DNA from: Bacteroides propionicigenes
GTDB lineage: Bacteria; Bacteroidota; Bacteroidia; Bacteroidales; Bacteroidaceae
DNA: 64,000 nucleotides
Reading direction: 5' to 3'
NCBI RefSeq assembly: GCF_018390535.1
Contig: NZ_JAHBBW010000014.1
Span: forward strand, 50,676 to 114,675
The notes under the pieces are model-generated. The model ran no database searches. It saw only the letters and a list, made by a program, of their open reading frames with translations, and was not told where the DNA came from. The position numbers and the translations under genes are program-made. Below, piece by piece: positions 27,129-36,400 of the stretch; within the stretch, counting starts at the first letter, position 1; each line of letters begins with the position of its first letter.

Positions 27129-28046
27129 TTATTCTCTTGAATTCTGAATCAAAAGCTGGATATACTGTCCGGAAGCTGCTTTTGAACTTGCTGTATAACC
27201 TTTGCTTTTCAACAAGCCGGAAATGAATCTTCTCATTTTACCGACTTCCGAACTTATGGAACGCGGTCTTCCGGTTTCAGGGTCATACACAGGTACACGC
27301 ATAAAGACGTTCAGGCTATTACCACCCCAACGCACTTCTCCATTACCTTTAAAAGCATTGTTGAGCACCCATTCATCAAGTTCCTCGCTCAAAGTCATGT
27401 CTTGCGTACCTACCACATCGTTCTCCATGTCAAACTCGCAGTTTTCGTCTACATTGAGCGTTACATTCACTTCACGTCCGTTATTCACCATATCGCGAAA
27501 AGCAAGTTTCAGCTGATTGAAGAAATTTTCTGTAATTCCTTCCAAAGCATACTCCGTCAACTCTTTCTTCGATGCCCGAAAACGATCGCTCACAACACTG
27601 GCATTAGCCAATGAGAATCCCGTTTCTCTCTCTTTGGCTTCCAGCAGAAGGGTGACATTTGAGGCTCCCCCGTCAAAATCTTCTTTGCTAATCTTTACGG
27701 TTACGTATATGTCCGCTCTTGCACCATCCACATAGGCTTGCAGACCGGTAGACTTGGCATTCAAGGCAGAAGCTGCATAAGAGCGATTCTGTACTCTCTG
27801 AAATTCGGTCATAAAATCAATCGTATTAAAACTGCGCAGATTGAACTGCTCTTTTATTTTAGAAAGAGCCAGTGGCACAGCCTCATCATTCAGAACTGCC
27901 TCTTTAATACGATCATTCTCTCCATCACCCGGTTCTACAAAAGGTACAACTATCACACTCGGATTTCTTGCCGAATTGCCTTGTGCAAAAAGATAAAGAG
28001 GCAAAAACATACTCAAAAAGAAAATTAATCTTTTCATAATCATCAT
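27129..28046 (-). CDS. Exported protein of unknown function, CsgG/TolB-N-like
   Basis: A 305-residue protein with a signal peptide (FFLSMFLPLYLFAQ). The mature part opens with SVIVVPFVEPGDG and LRSFNTIDF, resembling the strand-helix pattern of CsgG and TolB amino-terminal domains (a VxPF strand followed by a helix). Later parts are mixed alpha/beta, with GRPRSISSEVGKMRRFISG near the end. It may belong to a Bacteroidetes-restricted DUF family (DUF6175 comes to mind, unverified). Starts at 28046, 28043 and 28037 are in frame. It is followed by a 75-base gap, one of the largest in the run. Confidence 0.6.
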   Translation of the reverse strand: MMIMKRLIFFLSMFLPLYLFAQGNSARNPSVIVVPFVEPGDGENDRIKEAVLNDEAVPLALSKIKEQFNLRSFNTIDFMTEFQRVQNRSYAASALNAKSTGLQAYVDGARADIYVTVKISKEDFDGGASNVTLLLEAKERETGFSLANASVVSDRFRASKKELTEYALEGITENFFNQLKLAFRDMVNNGREVNVTLNVDENCEFDMENDVVGTQDMTLSEELDEWVLNNAFKGNGEVRWGGNSLNVFMRVPVYDPETGRPRSISSEVGKMRRFISGLLKSKGYTASSKAASGQYIQLLIQNSRE

Positions 28047-28060
28047 CTTATATTAATGAT

Positions 28061-28537
28061 TCAAAAACCAAATGAATCAAAATTCATACTCGCAATTCTA
28101 TTCTTCAGGACAAAATAGTTGACCGTTATATCAAACGGTTTCTTCTTGACCTTTTCTCCTTTCACTTTATCCAGCTTACCCAACGGCTTTACCGAACTTA
28201 TGCAATCCTTATACTCTTTATTCTCAAAGAAAGCGAGCAGTTTACCCTGACTCTTCGATTCCGCTTCCGATTCGGTCATTGAAATAACAGCCGGATAATC
28301 TTTGGAAAAGCCGGAATACAACAGTGCACGTATTACGCGTACTTCCGCATCTTCCTGTGCCAAAGCATCATTTTTACCATAACCCAACGTACGAAGCACC
28401 AGTGTGGCATCTCCTGCACGTCCTTTCACTTCCATTAAATTTACCGAGCCGCCATAATTCACAGGTTTTACCTTTTGAGCAAAAGCCCCTGTAAAGAACA
28501 GCAAACAGAACAAAGAAAAAATTAATACCTTTTTCAT
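28061..28537 (-). CDS. Small exported protein, LPP20-like
   Basis: A 158-residue protein with a clear signal peptide (MKKVLIFSLFCLLFFTGAFAQ). The middle (LVLRTLGYGKNDALAQEDAE, then VRVIRALLYSGFS) has the glycine turn followed by an alanine-rich helix seen in LPP20 domains. The C-terminal part is basic (KVKGEKVKKKPF) and ends in a beta strand. It lies 3 bases after the upstream gene and 14 before the next, so it is certainly co-transcribed. Function is unknown. Confidence 0.65.
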   Translation of the reverse strand: MKKVLIFSLFCLLFFTGAFAQKVKPVNYGGSVNLMEVKGRAGDATLVLRTLGYGKNDALAQEDAEVRVIRALLYSGFSKDYPAVISMTESEAESKSQGKLLAFFENKEYKDCISSVKPLGKLDKVKGEKVKKKPFDITVNYFVLKNRIASMNFDSFGF

Positions 28538-28540
28538 AAG

Positions 28541-29428
28541 TTAACGAGATTTTAAAAGTAACAATCTGCATTGCAGAAAACTATTAGCATCCAAAGTGGG
28601 TATCGCCTCTATAATACGGTCTTTACCTTCGGAGAAAGAGATGGCGGATGTTGAAGCACGCAAATCTTGCACTTTTACCACACCAACAACCTCACTTTCT
28701 CGCTCCCCTCCATTATACTTTACCAAGGAGACTTGAAATTGATCACCTTTTCTGATATTCAGATTTTCACCGCAAGTAACTATATATTCATCTCCTTCGT
28801 AGTCAAGAAGCCCGTATATAGGGATGTTATTCAGAAAAAAATCAGTAAGAGGCTCCGTCAATGTAGCCAAAGCTTCCTGACACGCAGCGTCTCTATTGGG
28901 ACGGATTGCCGTTTTCTTTATATCGCTGATGAACTCACGAGAAATTAAAGCGGCGGCAGTAGAATCGCGTGCATCTCCTATGCTCACTTTCAAGCGAAGC
29001 ACACAAGAATAACCTGCTCCACCCGCCCTGCGCGTAAACTGGCAACTATTGATGTCACAGGAAAGAGTGTAGTCATTCTGCTGGGCAGAAACGTATTCTA
29101 TTCTTTCTGCTTTAGACATCTTCATAAACAATTTCTCTTCTGCATCCCGTGTAAGGGCTTGCAGCGCCTTCTCATCCGATATTTCAAAACGTCCGCAGGC
29201 TTTCGCAACTTCATCCAACTTGGCGCGTACATTTCCTTCATAAATACGAATCAAATCCATAGGCTTGGTATTACCTTTGGCTTCCTGTTCTTTAGCAATA
29301 TTAACTAAAGTCCCATCGGTTACTTTTATATCAACCAAACGCAATGTCATTGCGTTTTTGCCCTTACTCTGAGCAAAACCGTTCAGAGCAAGGGCAACCA
29401 TTACAAACAATAAATATATCTTTTTCAT
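28541..29428 (-). CDS. Exported protein with FlgT/CsgG-like architecture
   Basis: A 295-residue protein with a signal peptide (LFVMVALALNGFAQ). A region around residues 65-100 (KLDEVAKACGRFEISDEKAL) matches the helix-then-strand pattern of CsgG/TolB-like domains, where a 'grFevv' strand follows a helix. The C-terminal part (LNIRKGDQFQVSLV, then VVGVVKVQDLRASTSAIS) resembles the small beta barrel at the end of Vibrio FlgT. Bacteroides have no flagella, so a flagellar role is excluded. An outer-membrane-associated assembly role is inference. Confidence 0.65.
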   Translation of the reverse strand: MKKIYLLFVMVALALNGFAQSKGKNAMTLRLVDIKVTDGTLVNIAKEQEAKGNTKPMDLIRIYEGNVRAKLDEVAKACGRFEISDEKALQALTRDAEEKLFMKMSKAERIEYVSAQQNDYTLSCDINSCQFTRRAGGAGYSCVLRLKVSIGDARDSTAAALISREFISDIKKTAIRPNRDAACQEALATLTEPLTDFFLNNIPIYGLLDYEGDEYIVTCGENLNIRKGDQFQVSLVKYNGGERESEVVGVVKVQDLRASTSAISFSEGKDRIIEAIPTLDANSFLQCRLLLLKSR

Positions 29429-29452
29429 AATCTATCTTTATCCGCTTCGCTA

Positions 29453-30151
29453 TTATTCGGTTGCAACTTCTTGCCCCTCATTAGCTTTCTTATACTTCAA
29501 CTTCTCTGTATTACTTTTAATATTCCGTATGGTTAAGGGAAGAATATCTCCTGCGATTTTAATGTATTTTCCTACTTTCTTCACTTGCTTGCCCAAAGTC
29601 AAAGCTTTCAAAGGGTCACCCGTCAAAGCGGCAATAGCACTGACACCCTCGGCTGTCAGAGAAACGGTACTGGCAGTAGCTGTCGTTGCATCCAATAAAG
29701 CTAAGCTGTATACTTTCAGGGCATCATTCTTGGCAATAGGCTCATTAGTCAACTTATTCTTGGCATTCCAAATGGTATCATTCACACCCATTTCCTCATC
29801 AAAATAGGGTTCAGGAACCATTTCAATAAAACCGATATTCTGCTCAATGGAAACCAACAAGGCAAACAGTTCGTTAGAATGTACAAAGAAAGTGTCTACT
29901 TCTGCAATACCGACATTAGCTTCAATAGGCTCCCATTCTTTCAAGAATGCTTCATAATCAGCACGGCGTTCAGCATCTTTAGCCTGCTTCTTTGCTGCCT
30001 TTTTAAGTTTAGCTTCTTTCTTGGCATTCTCTTTTTCTTGTTTGGCCGCCTCTTTTTCTTGTCTTGCTTTTTCCTTTTCTGTCAGTTCCTGAGCATAAAC
30101 AGTAGTACTTAAGACAAAAATACCCAATAGAATAAATAAATACTTTTTCAT
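29453..30151 (-). CDS. Exported coiled-coil protein of unknown function, first gene of the cluster
   Basis: A 232-residue protein with a signal peptide (MKKYLFILLGIFVLSTTVYAQ). A strongly charged Lys/Glu/Ala helix follows at about residues 22-70, predicted to be a coiled coil. The second half is more globular (NVGIAEVDTFFVHSNELFAL, then LTAEGVSAIAALTGDPLKAL). It is promoter-proximal in the minus-strand run, 246 bases from the divergent XRE gene. A TATCTTTG box (30306-30313, minus strand) lies upstream. Confidence 0.65.
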   Translation of the reverse strand: MKKYLFILLGIFVLSTTVYAQELTEKEKARQEKEAAKQEKENAKKEAKLKKAAKKQAKDAERRADYEAFLKEWEPIEANVGIAEVDTFFVHSNELFALLVSIEQNIGFIEMVPEPYFDEEMGVNDTIWNAKNKLTNEPIAKNDALKVYSLALLDATTATASTVSLTAEGVSAIAALTGDPLKALTLGKQVKKVGKYIKIAGDILPLTIRNIKSNTEKLKYKKANEGQEVATE

Positions 30152-30305
30152 AACCTGTAATCGTTAATGTGAAGCAGAGGTAATATCTCTGTTTCGGGTT
30201 TATAATAAATGTGTAAATCTCTCTCCAGTTAAAACATTATTAACTTACTCAACAGTGATATCGCATCACATTAACCGGTTTGACATAAATGTTTTTCATT
30301 GTTCA

Positions 30306-30313
30306 CAAAGATA
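30306..30313 (-). promoter_or_regulatory. Candidate -7 box for the exported-protein cluster
   Basis: Minus-strand TATCTTTG matches TAnnTTTG exactly, about 155 bases before the first gene, so the mRNA would have a long leader. No clear -33 box is seen. Confidence 0.5.
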
Positions 30314-30327
30314 AGTAGGTTTTAACA

Positions 30328-30358
30328 TTGATTATATCCACAGATTTTATTATATTTA
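30328..30358 (+). promoter_or_regulatory. Candidate promoter of the XRE regulator gene
   Basis: TTG (30328-30330), 20 bases, then TATATTTA (30351-30358) is close to the Bacteroides consensus. It is back-to-back with the cluster promoter, 15 bases away. Confidence 0.5.
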
Positions 30359-30396
30359 CCCGATAAACAAGCAACACTCCCCAAAACATTATCAGT

Positions 30397-30780
30397 ATGG
30401 AAAAAAAACTGAAGAAAATTGCAGGTCAACAACTACAGCTATTGCGTCTGGAAAGGAACTTAACCCAAGAGCAGATGGGCGAGAAACTAAATCTGTCTAC
30501 AAGTGCTTATTGCAAAATTGAATATGGAGAGACTGATTTAACGCTTACACGATTATATAAAATAGCACAAGCATTAGACATATCTTTTATGGATTTATTG
30601 GCACGCATTGATAAGTACACAGATACCGATTCTTATTATAAGAAAAATAATTCTGCCAATAATGTTCTAAATAATAATGATCCTGAAAGTTACAATACCC
30701 TTTATGAACTGGTCAAGGCTAATTGCAGGACGATTGATTTACTATGCAAAAGAATTGAACAGTTGGAGCAAAGAAAATGA
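30397..30780 (+). CDS. XRE-family HTH regulator
   Basis: A 127-residue DNA-binding protein. The N-terminal Cro/CI-type helix-turn-helix spans about residues 10-66 (LRLERNLTQEQMGEKLNLST, then AYCKIEYGETDLTLTRLYKI). An Asn-rich hinge follows, then a C-terminal helix with heptad leucines (LVKANCRTIDLLCKRIEQLE), probably for dimerisation. It is divergent from the eight-gene exported cluster, with promoters back-to-back, so it is the natural candidate for its regulator. That link is inferred from position only. Its stop is 3 bases from the convergent rnhB stop. Confidence 0.88.
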   Translation: MEKKLKKIAGQQLQLLRLERNLTQEQMGEKLNLSTSAYCKIEYGETDLTLTRLYKIAQALDISFMDLLARIDKYTDTDSYYKKNNSANNVLNNNDPESYNTLYELVKANCRTIDLLCKRIEQLEQRK

Positions 30781-30783
30781 CGA

Positions 30784-31389
30784 CTATTTGAAGTCCAGTT
30801 CCAACTGTCCATCACCCAGCAGATTAAAGGTCATACGATGATATGGAGTAGCCCCCCGTTCGGCAATAGCTGCACGATGTTTTTTTGTGGGATATCCCTT
30901 ATTATGCTCCCAATCGTAATAAGGAAATTCTTCATGTAGACGATTCATATAATCATCACGATAAGTCTTGGCAAGAATGGAAGCTGCCGCAATAGAAAGA
31001 TATTTGCCATCACCTTTCACTACAGTAGTGTGTGGAATATCCCGGTATTTCTTGAAGCGGTTACCGTCTATAAGCAAATGTTGCGGACATAATTTTAACC
31101 GGTCTGCAGCGCGATGCATTGCAAGAAAAGAAGCGTTCAGGATATTTATCTTGTCTATTTCTTCAGGCGAAACAACTCCCACTGCCCAAGCCAATGCCTC
31201 TTTCTCAATGACTTCACGCAAAGCGTACCGTTGTTTTTCAGTCAGTTGCTTAGAATCATTCAGCAAGTCATTCTTAAAATCCGTAGGCAGAATAACGGCG
31301 GCAGCATAAACAGCACCTGCAAGACAGCCACGTCCGGCCTCATCACAGCCGGCTTCTATCATATCTTTATTTAAGTAAGGTAATAGCAT
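30784..31389 (-). CDS. rnhB: Ribonuclease HII
   Basis: Removes ribonucleotides and RNA primers from DNA-RNA hybrids with metal-dependent catalysis. The signature DEAGRG with catalytic Asp16 and Glu17 is followed by a third acidic site in LLIDGNRF. A further conserved helix contains [14 protein letters not shown], and the C-terminal part has [14 protein letters not shown]. At 201 residues the length is typical. A minus-strand TATCTTTG box (31411-31418) is a likely promoter element. Confidence 0.95.
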   Translation of the reverse strand: MLLPYLNKDMIEAGCDEAGRGCLAGAVYAAAVILPTDFKNDLLNDSKQLTEKQRYALREVIEKEALAWAVGVVSPEEIDKINILNASFLAMHRAADRLKLCPQHLLIDGNRFKKYRDIPHTTVVKGDGKYLSIAAASILAKTYRDDYMNRLHEEFPYYDWEHNKGYPTKKHRAAIAERGATPYHRMTFNLLGDGQLELDFK

Positions 31390-31459
31390 ATATCACTATA
31401 TTAGAGCGCACAAAGATAAATCTTTTCATAAGCAAACGAGGCTTTTAAACAAAAATAAT

Positions 31460-31467
31460 TAAATTTG
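31460..31467 (+). promoter_or_regulatory. Candidate -7 box for the TPR regulator gene
   Basis: TAAATTTG fits TAnnTTTG, 19 bases before the ATG at 31486. It covers an in-frame TTG at 31465, which argues against that TTG as start. Confidence 0.5.
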
Positions 31468-31485
31468 CAGAAAGAAGAAACCCTT

Positions 31486-33105
31486 ATGAAAAAATACTAT
31501 ATCTTTTTCTTTATCTACCTTTTACCCAACATACTTCTACAGGCCCAAGACTTAGAGAAAGCACTGGAATTTATCGAACAAGCACAGAAGGACCTATTCA
31601 GTACTCCAAAACAAGCCTCATACTATGCAGGGCAGGCAGTAAACTTATTCCCGGAAAATGAGCCTAATGAGATACGCGCACAAGCCATGTTGCTTCAAAG
31701 TCAAGCAGAACAGCTGTTAGGAAACTTTGATATGAGTATCAAAAATCTATATGATGCAGAAAAATACATCACACCCTCGAACAAACTACAAAATGCACAA
31801 CTCTACTCACTCATGGGCCGAGTATACAGCAAATTGGGTGATTACAACAAAGCGATTGAATTAAACGACAAAGCCACTTCTATTTTCAAAGTATTGGGAG
31901 ATTCAATCTCCATAGCCGAATGTTATAATGAACGGGGTGTCATGCATTATCTCCTTAATGAATTTTTGATTGCCGAAAGATTCTTTCAGCGCGCTTTAAT
32001 AATCAACCGTGCCCAACGCAATCTAAAAGGTATTGCTACAAATCTAAGTAATCTTTGTCTGTATCAAGGTAATACCGACGAAAAGCTGAAACTCATACAT
32101 GAAGCCATTACCATCAACAAAAATTTAGATTCCCAATGGTCCTTAGGCGAAAACTATAATAATATGGGTAAACAATATTACTTTGGAGAGCAATATTCCA
32201 AAGCATTGGAAGCTTTAGAAAAAGCCTATGAATATGCTCATAGCATCGGTGCACGTGAACTGATTTGTGACAACTATGAATACTCATCTTGGGTATATGC
32301 CGCCATTGGTAACTATAACCAAGCTTTCAAATGCTTAAGCCAAATGTCCGCTCTAAGTAAAAAACTCCAAAGCAGCAATAAACTGCGCAATATTGAACAG
32401 GAAATCTCTTACAAAAGGTATCAAGACCAAAAATATGCTACCGAGATACAGGAACAAATCTACAAGATAGAACTCCTAAAACGAAATCTATGGCTTCTGA
32501 GTTGCATATTCATTCTTGGAATAGCTTCCTGCATTTTTCTATATAAATGGTATAAGCGCAAAAAGAACCTACAATTGGTAGAAGCCCGATACCAACTTCA
32601 ACTATCCGAACGGGAAGTTGCCGAACTGAAACTACACCAACAAGAATTGGAACTACAAAATGTACAGAGTGCCTTGCAGGCAAGCCGGCAGGAAGCTACA
32701 AGTTTTGCCGTATTCCTGAAAAGCCGCAATGAACTGCTGGACAAGATACGCGAAATGATAAAAGAAGGATATAAAATGGATTCTCAAGCCATTGTTCCGC
32801 ATCTTAAGAAAATCAATTCATTTATCAAACAATATCAAAATGGCGATAAAACCAACACTTCTTTATTAATTAATATCGAAGATAAGAATAATGAATTCTT
32901 GCAGAAGCTCATTACCCTACACCCCAAATTAACGCAAGGAGAAAAATATCTTGCTACCCTGTTAAGAGTTAACCTTTCCACCAAAGAAGTAGCTATGCTG
33001 ACGGGCACTACTCCTAAAACCATCAACATGAACCGTTATCGCTTACGTAAATCTTTAAACTTATCTTCCGAAGAGGACTTGACAGACTATCTACAGAATA
33101 TATGA
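31486..33105 (+). CDS. TPR sensor/regulator with one membrane segment and C-terminal HTH (SusR-like architecture)
   Basis: A 539-residue membrane regulator. A signal-like N-terminus (MKKYYIFFFIYLLPNILLQAQ) is followed by tetratricopeptide repeats over about residues 25-320, which should lie in the periplasm. One transmembrane helix follows near residue 345 (LWLLSCIFILGIASCIFLY), then a long coiled coil. The C-terminal helix-turn-helix (LSTKEVAMLTGTTPKTINMN, RYRLRKSL) is LuxR/Spo0A-like in spacing. It lies directly upstream of a SusC/SusD pair in the same direction, so it is probably the glycan-responsive activator of that locus. The ligand is unknown. Confidence 0.82.
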   Translation: MKKYYIFFFIYLLPNILLQAQDLEKALEFIEQAQKDLFSTPKQASYYAGQAVNLFPENEPNEIRAQAMLLQSQAEQLLGNFDMSIKNLYDAEKYITPSNKLQNAQLYSLMGRVYSKLGDYNKAIELNDKATSIFKVLGDSISIAECYNERGVMHYLLNEFLIAERFFQRALIINRAQRNLKGIATNLSNLCLYQGNTDEKLKLIHEAITINKNLDSQWSLGENYNNMGKQYYFGEQYSKALEALEKAYEYAHSIGARELICDNYEYSSWVYAAIGNYNQAFKCLSQMSALSKKLQSSNKLRNIEQEISYKRYQDQKYATEIQEQIYKIELLKRNLWLLSCIFILGIASCIFLYKWYKRKKNLQLVEARYQLQLSEREVAELKLHQQELELQNVQSALQASRQEATSFAVFLKSRNELLDKIREMIKEGYKMDSQAIVPHLKKINSFIKQYQNGDKTNTSLLINIEDKNNEFLQKLITLHPKLTQGEKYLATLLRVNLSTKEVAMLTGTTPKTINMNRYRLRKSLNLSSEEDLTDYLQNI

Positions 33106-33405
33106 GATTATTTCATTGAGACAACGAAGAGACGAACTATCTTCATTACCGTCCCTGTTCACCACATTCAATTCATTGAACTTTAATATATACTATAAAG
33201 CAATATTCTATTCTGTAGATAGGATTAAGCAATTATACTACTATATATCAATAGATTACAAGTATTCATGTAGATTATAAAAGAGCAGAAACGTCCTATT
33301 TGTAGGCTATTTGTAGATAACCTTTATTAGTAAAGCCCATTAATATCATCTTAATTTGGCATTGTGGAAAACAAAAAAAATATTAACCTTAAAAAACTTA
33401 TTCAA
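33106..33405 (+). promoter_or_regulatory. susC upstream region with direct repeats
   Basis: AT-rich and non-coding. CTATTTGTAG occurs twice, at 33296-33305 and 33307-33316, 11 bases (one helical turn) apart. TGTAGAT occurs at 33214, 33269 and 33312. These are candidate sites for the upstream TPR/HTH regulator. No perfect TAnnTTTG is present (the nearest is TAATTTG at 33352-33358), consistent with an activator-dependent promoter. Confidence 0.45.
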
Positions 33406-36400
33406 ATGAGTAAAAGTAATGCTTTTAAAGAAAGAACAATCCAACTGTTCCTTTTCTTTGCTTTTATGTTACCTGTATGTACATGGGCACAAAGCATCCA
33501 GTTGACAGGTACAGTAACCGATACATCCGGCGAAACAGTCATCGGTGCCAGTGTACTGGAAAAAGGAACCACCAACGGTCTTATTACAGACATTGACGGT
33601 AACTTCTCATTAACCGTATCACCCAACGCAACAATCGTAATCTCTTATGTGGGTTATACAACACAGGAAATCCCTCTCAACGGCCGTAAAACATTAAACG
33701 TTGTTTTAAAGGAAGACAACGAAATGCTGGATGAAGTAGTTGTCATCGGCTACGGAACCATGAAAAAGAGCGACATGACAGGAGCCATTTCTTCGGTGGA
33801 TACGGAGGAATTAACCAAACGCGCCACAACCAATCCTGCAGAAGCCCTTCAAGGCAAGATTGCCGGTGTAAACATTATGAAAGCCGGTGGCAATGCCGGC
33901 GCCGGCGTATCTGTAAAAATCCGTGGTGTGAAATCATTCGGAAGCAACGAACCTCTCTACATCATCGACGGTTTCCCCGGTGATATTGACAATGTCAATC
34001 CGCAAGATATTCAGTCTATGGAAGTTCTGAAAGACGGAGCCGCAGCTGCAATCTATGGTTCGGTAGCCGCTAACGGGGTTATCATCATCACTACCAAAAA
34101 CGGAAAGAAAGGTGAAACACACATCGACTTTAATACTTATTTAAGCGTAACTCAGGTTGCCAATAAGTTGGAGATGACCAATGCAGAGCAGTACAAGAAC
34201 ACTATCAAAACAATGTTCGAGAATTACAATGCACAGTATCCCGACGATGCGGAAACAATTCCCGCATATGTTACTTCCAATACGGGTGTAAACACTGACT
34301 GGCAAGATTTGATGTTGCGCAATGGTCTTTCACAGAACTATATGTTCAGTGTACGCGGTGGTGGAGAGACAGCGCAATATTCCGTATCTTACAACCATGC
34401 GGATGACAAAGGTATCTTCTTGGGTAACGACTATCGTCAAGATAACGCCCGTATGAAAATGCACATGAGCAAATACATTTTTGACATTGATGCCAATCTT
34501 GGCTTACGCTATACCAAAAGCAAGCAACCGCAATACAGCCTGAAAGAAATGTATGCTTCCTCTCCGTTGCTTCCCGTTTATGATGAAACAGAGAAGTACG
34601 GTTTCGGTTTGGCATCCACTCATCAATTGCCTGCCAACAACAACGTTATGGCAGACTACACTTTCCGTAACGCTGCTACCAAAAAATTCTATACCACAGC
34701 CAACGTCTCTTTAGGCGTAAAATTGGCTCCGTGGCTTAACTTCAAGACCAGCTATGCCTATCGCGGTGTACACTATCGTTATGCCTTGCACTACCCTGAC
34801 TATATATCCAACGGACAAAATCCCTACAATTACCCTTATCAACAGGAAGATACTTACTATTGGGAAGAGCAGGTTATAGACAATGTGCTGACTTTCAACA
34901 AAGAGTTCGGCAAGCACAGCTTGAATGTGATGGCAGGCTCTTCTATCACTTCCACCAAATATACTGAAAACGGTGTAAACGTAACCGGTAAAACCACTAA
35001 ATACTATGTAGACCAAAATGGTAATCTCGCAAACCGCGAGGAACCTGCCGGTTTCCTCGATCCGAGTTTCAGCACTATCAATGCAGGTATCGGCGGTACT
35101 TTTGCAGGTGACGGCTACAACTATAAATACAACCGTGCCTCTTTCTTCGGCCGCATAAACTACAACTACAATAATCGTTATCTTGTCCAAGCTACCATGC
35201 GCTATGACGGTTCTTCCAAATTCGGTTCCAACAACCGTTGGGGTTGTTTCCCGTCTGTAGCTTTGGGTTGGAGAATCAGTGAAGAAGATTTCTTCCCGAA
35301 AGACATATTCATAAATAACCTGAAGTTCCGTGCCAGTTGGGGACGCTTGGGTAACGAAAATGCTTTAGGATACTATGACTTCCAAGCACTTATAACCTCT
35401 TATAACCGTCACGAAGGCGGATACATACAGGGTGGAAACGCATGGCCGGGCTCCGCATCTTGGAATATTGAGAGGAATGACTTGAAATGGGAAACTACCG
35501 ATACAAAGAATATCGGTTTCGATCTCGGTATGTTTAACAATAAACTGACGGGTAGCATCAACTACTACATCAATCAAACAGAAGACCTTCTGATAACCAA
35601 ACGCTTGTCTCCTTCCGCAGGTTACGAGAATCCAATTTTGAACGTAGGAAAGATACGCAATACAGGTGTAGAACTGGAACTGAACTGGAGTGATAAAGTA
35701 AAAGATTTTGAATACAATATAGGCTTCAACTTTGCCACTACCAAGAATGAAGTGGTGGAATTGGCAGACAAAGGCCAAGCATTGCCCGCCACAGGTTTAT
35801 TGTACGACACCGATCACGTCCCCGCTTATGCCAAAGAAGGTAAGCCAATCAGCGGTTTCTATCTGTATCGCACAAACGGTATTTTCCAGAGTGACCAAGA
35901 AGCTGCCGAATATGTCAACAAAGACGGCGAACGTCTTCTACCCAATGCCAAAGCCGGTGATATCCGTTTTGTAGATTCAAACGGTGACGGTACTATCGAT
36001 GAAGACGATAAAGAATACTGTGGTACAGGTATTCCCAAAGTAGAAGCCAACCTAAACTTTTCAGCTGCCTATAAAGGCTTCGACCTTTCATTGAGCTTGG
36101 GTAGCGCGTGGGGGCATAAGATTTACAATGGTAACAAATACTTCTACCAGTCAATGAGTGCTCCTACCAATATGTTGAGCAGTGTAGCCAATGCTTGGAC
36201 ACCGAATAACAAAGGTACCGATATCCCGCGTGCCGTTTATAACGACCCCAACGGTAACTCCCGCGAGTCTGAACGTTTCCTTGAAAACGGCAACTTCGTC
36301 CGTCTGCGTCAAGCACAAATAGGCTATACTTTACCTACTTCTTTGTTGAAGAAAGCACACATTGAGAAACTCCGTTTCTATATCAGCGGCGATAACTTAT

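Noticed and set aside
27129..29428. Flagellar genes (FlgT/FlgP-like)
   Set aside because: The resemblance is at domain level only and no flagellar genes are present. The genes are described as unknown exported proteins instead.
31465..31485. TTG start of the TPR regulator at 31465
   Set aside because: It lies inside the TAAATTTG promoter box, so it would not be in the mRNA.
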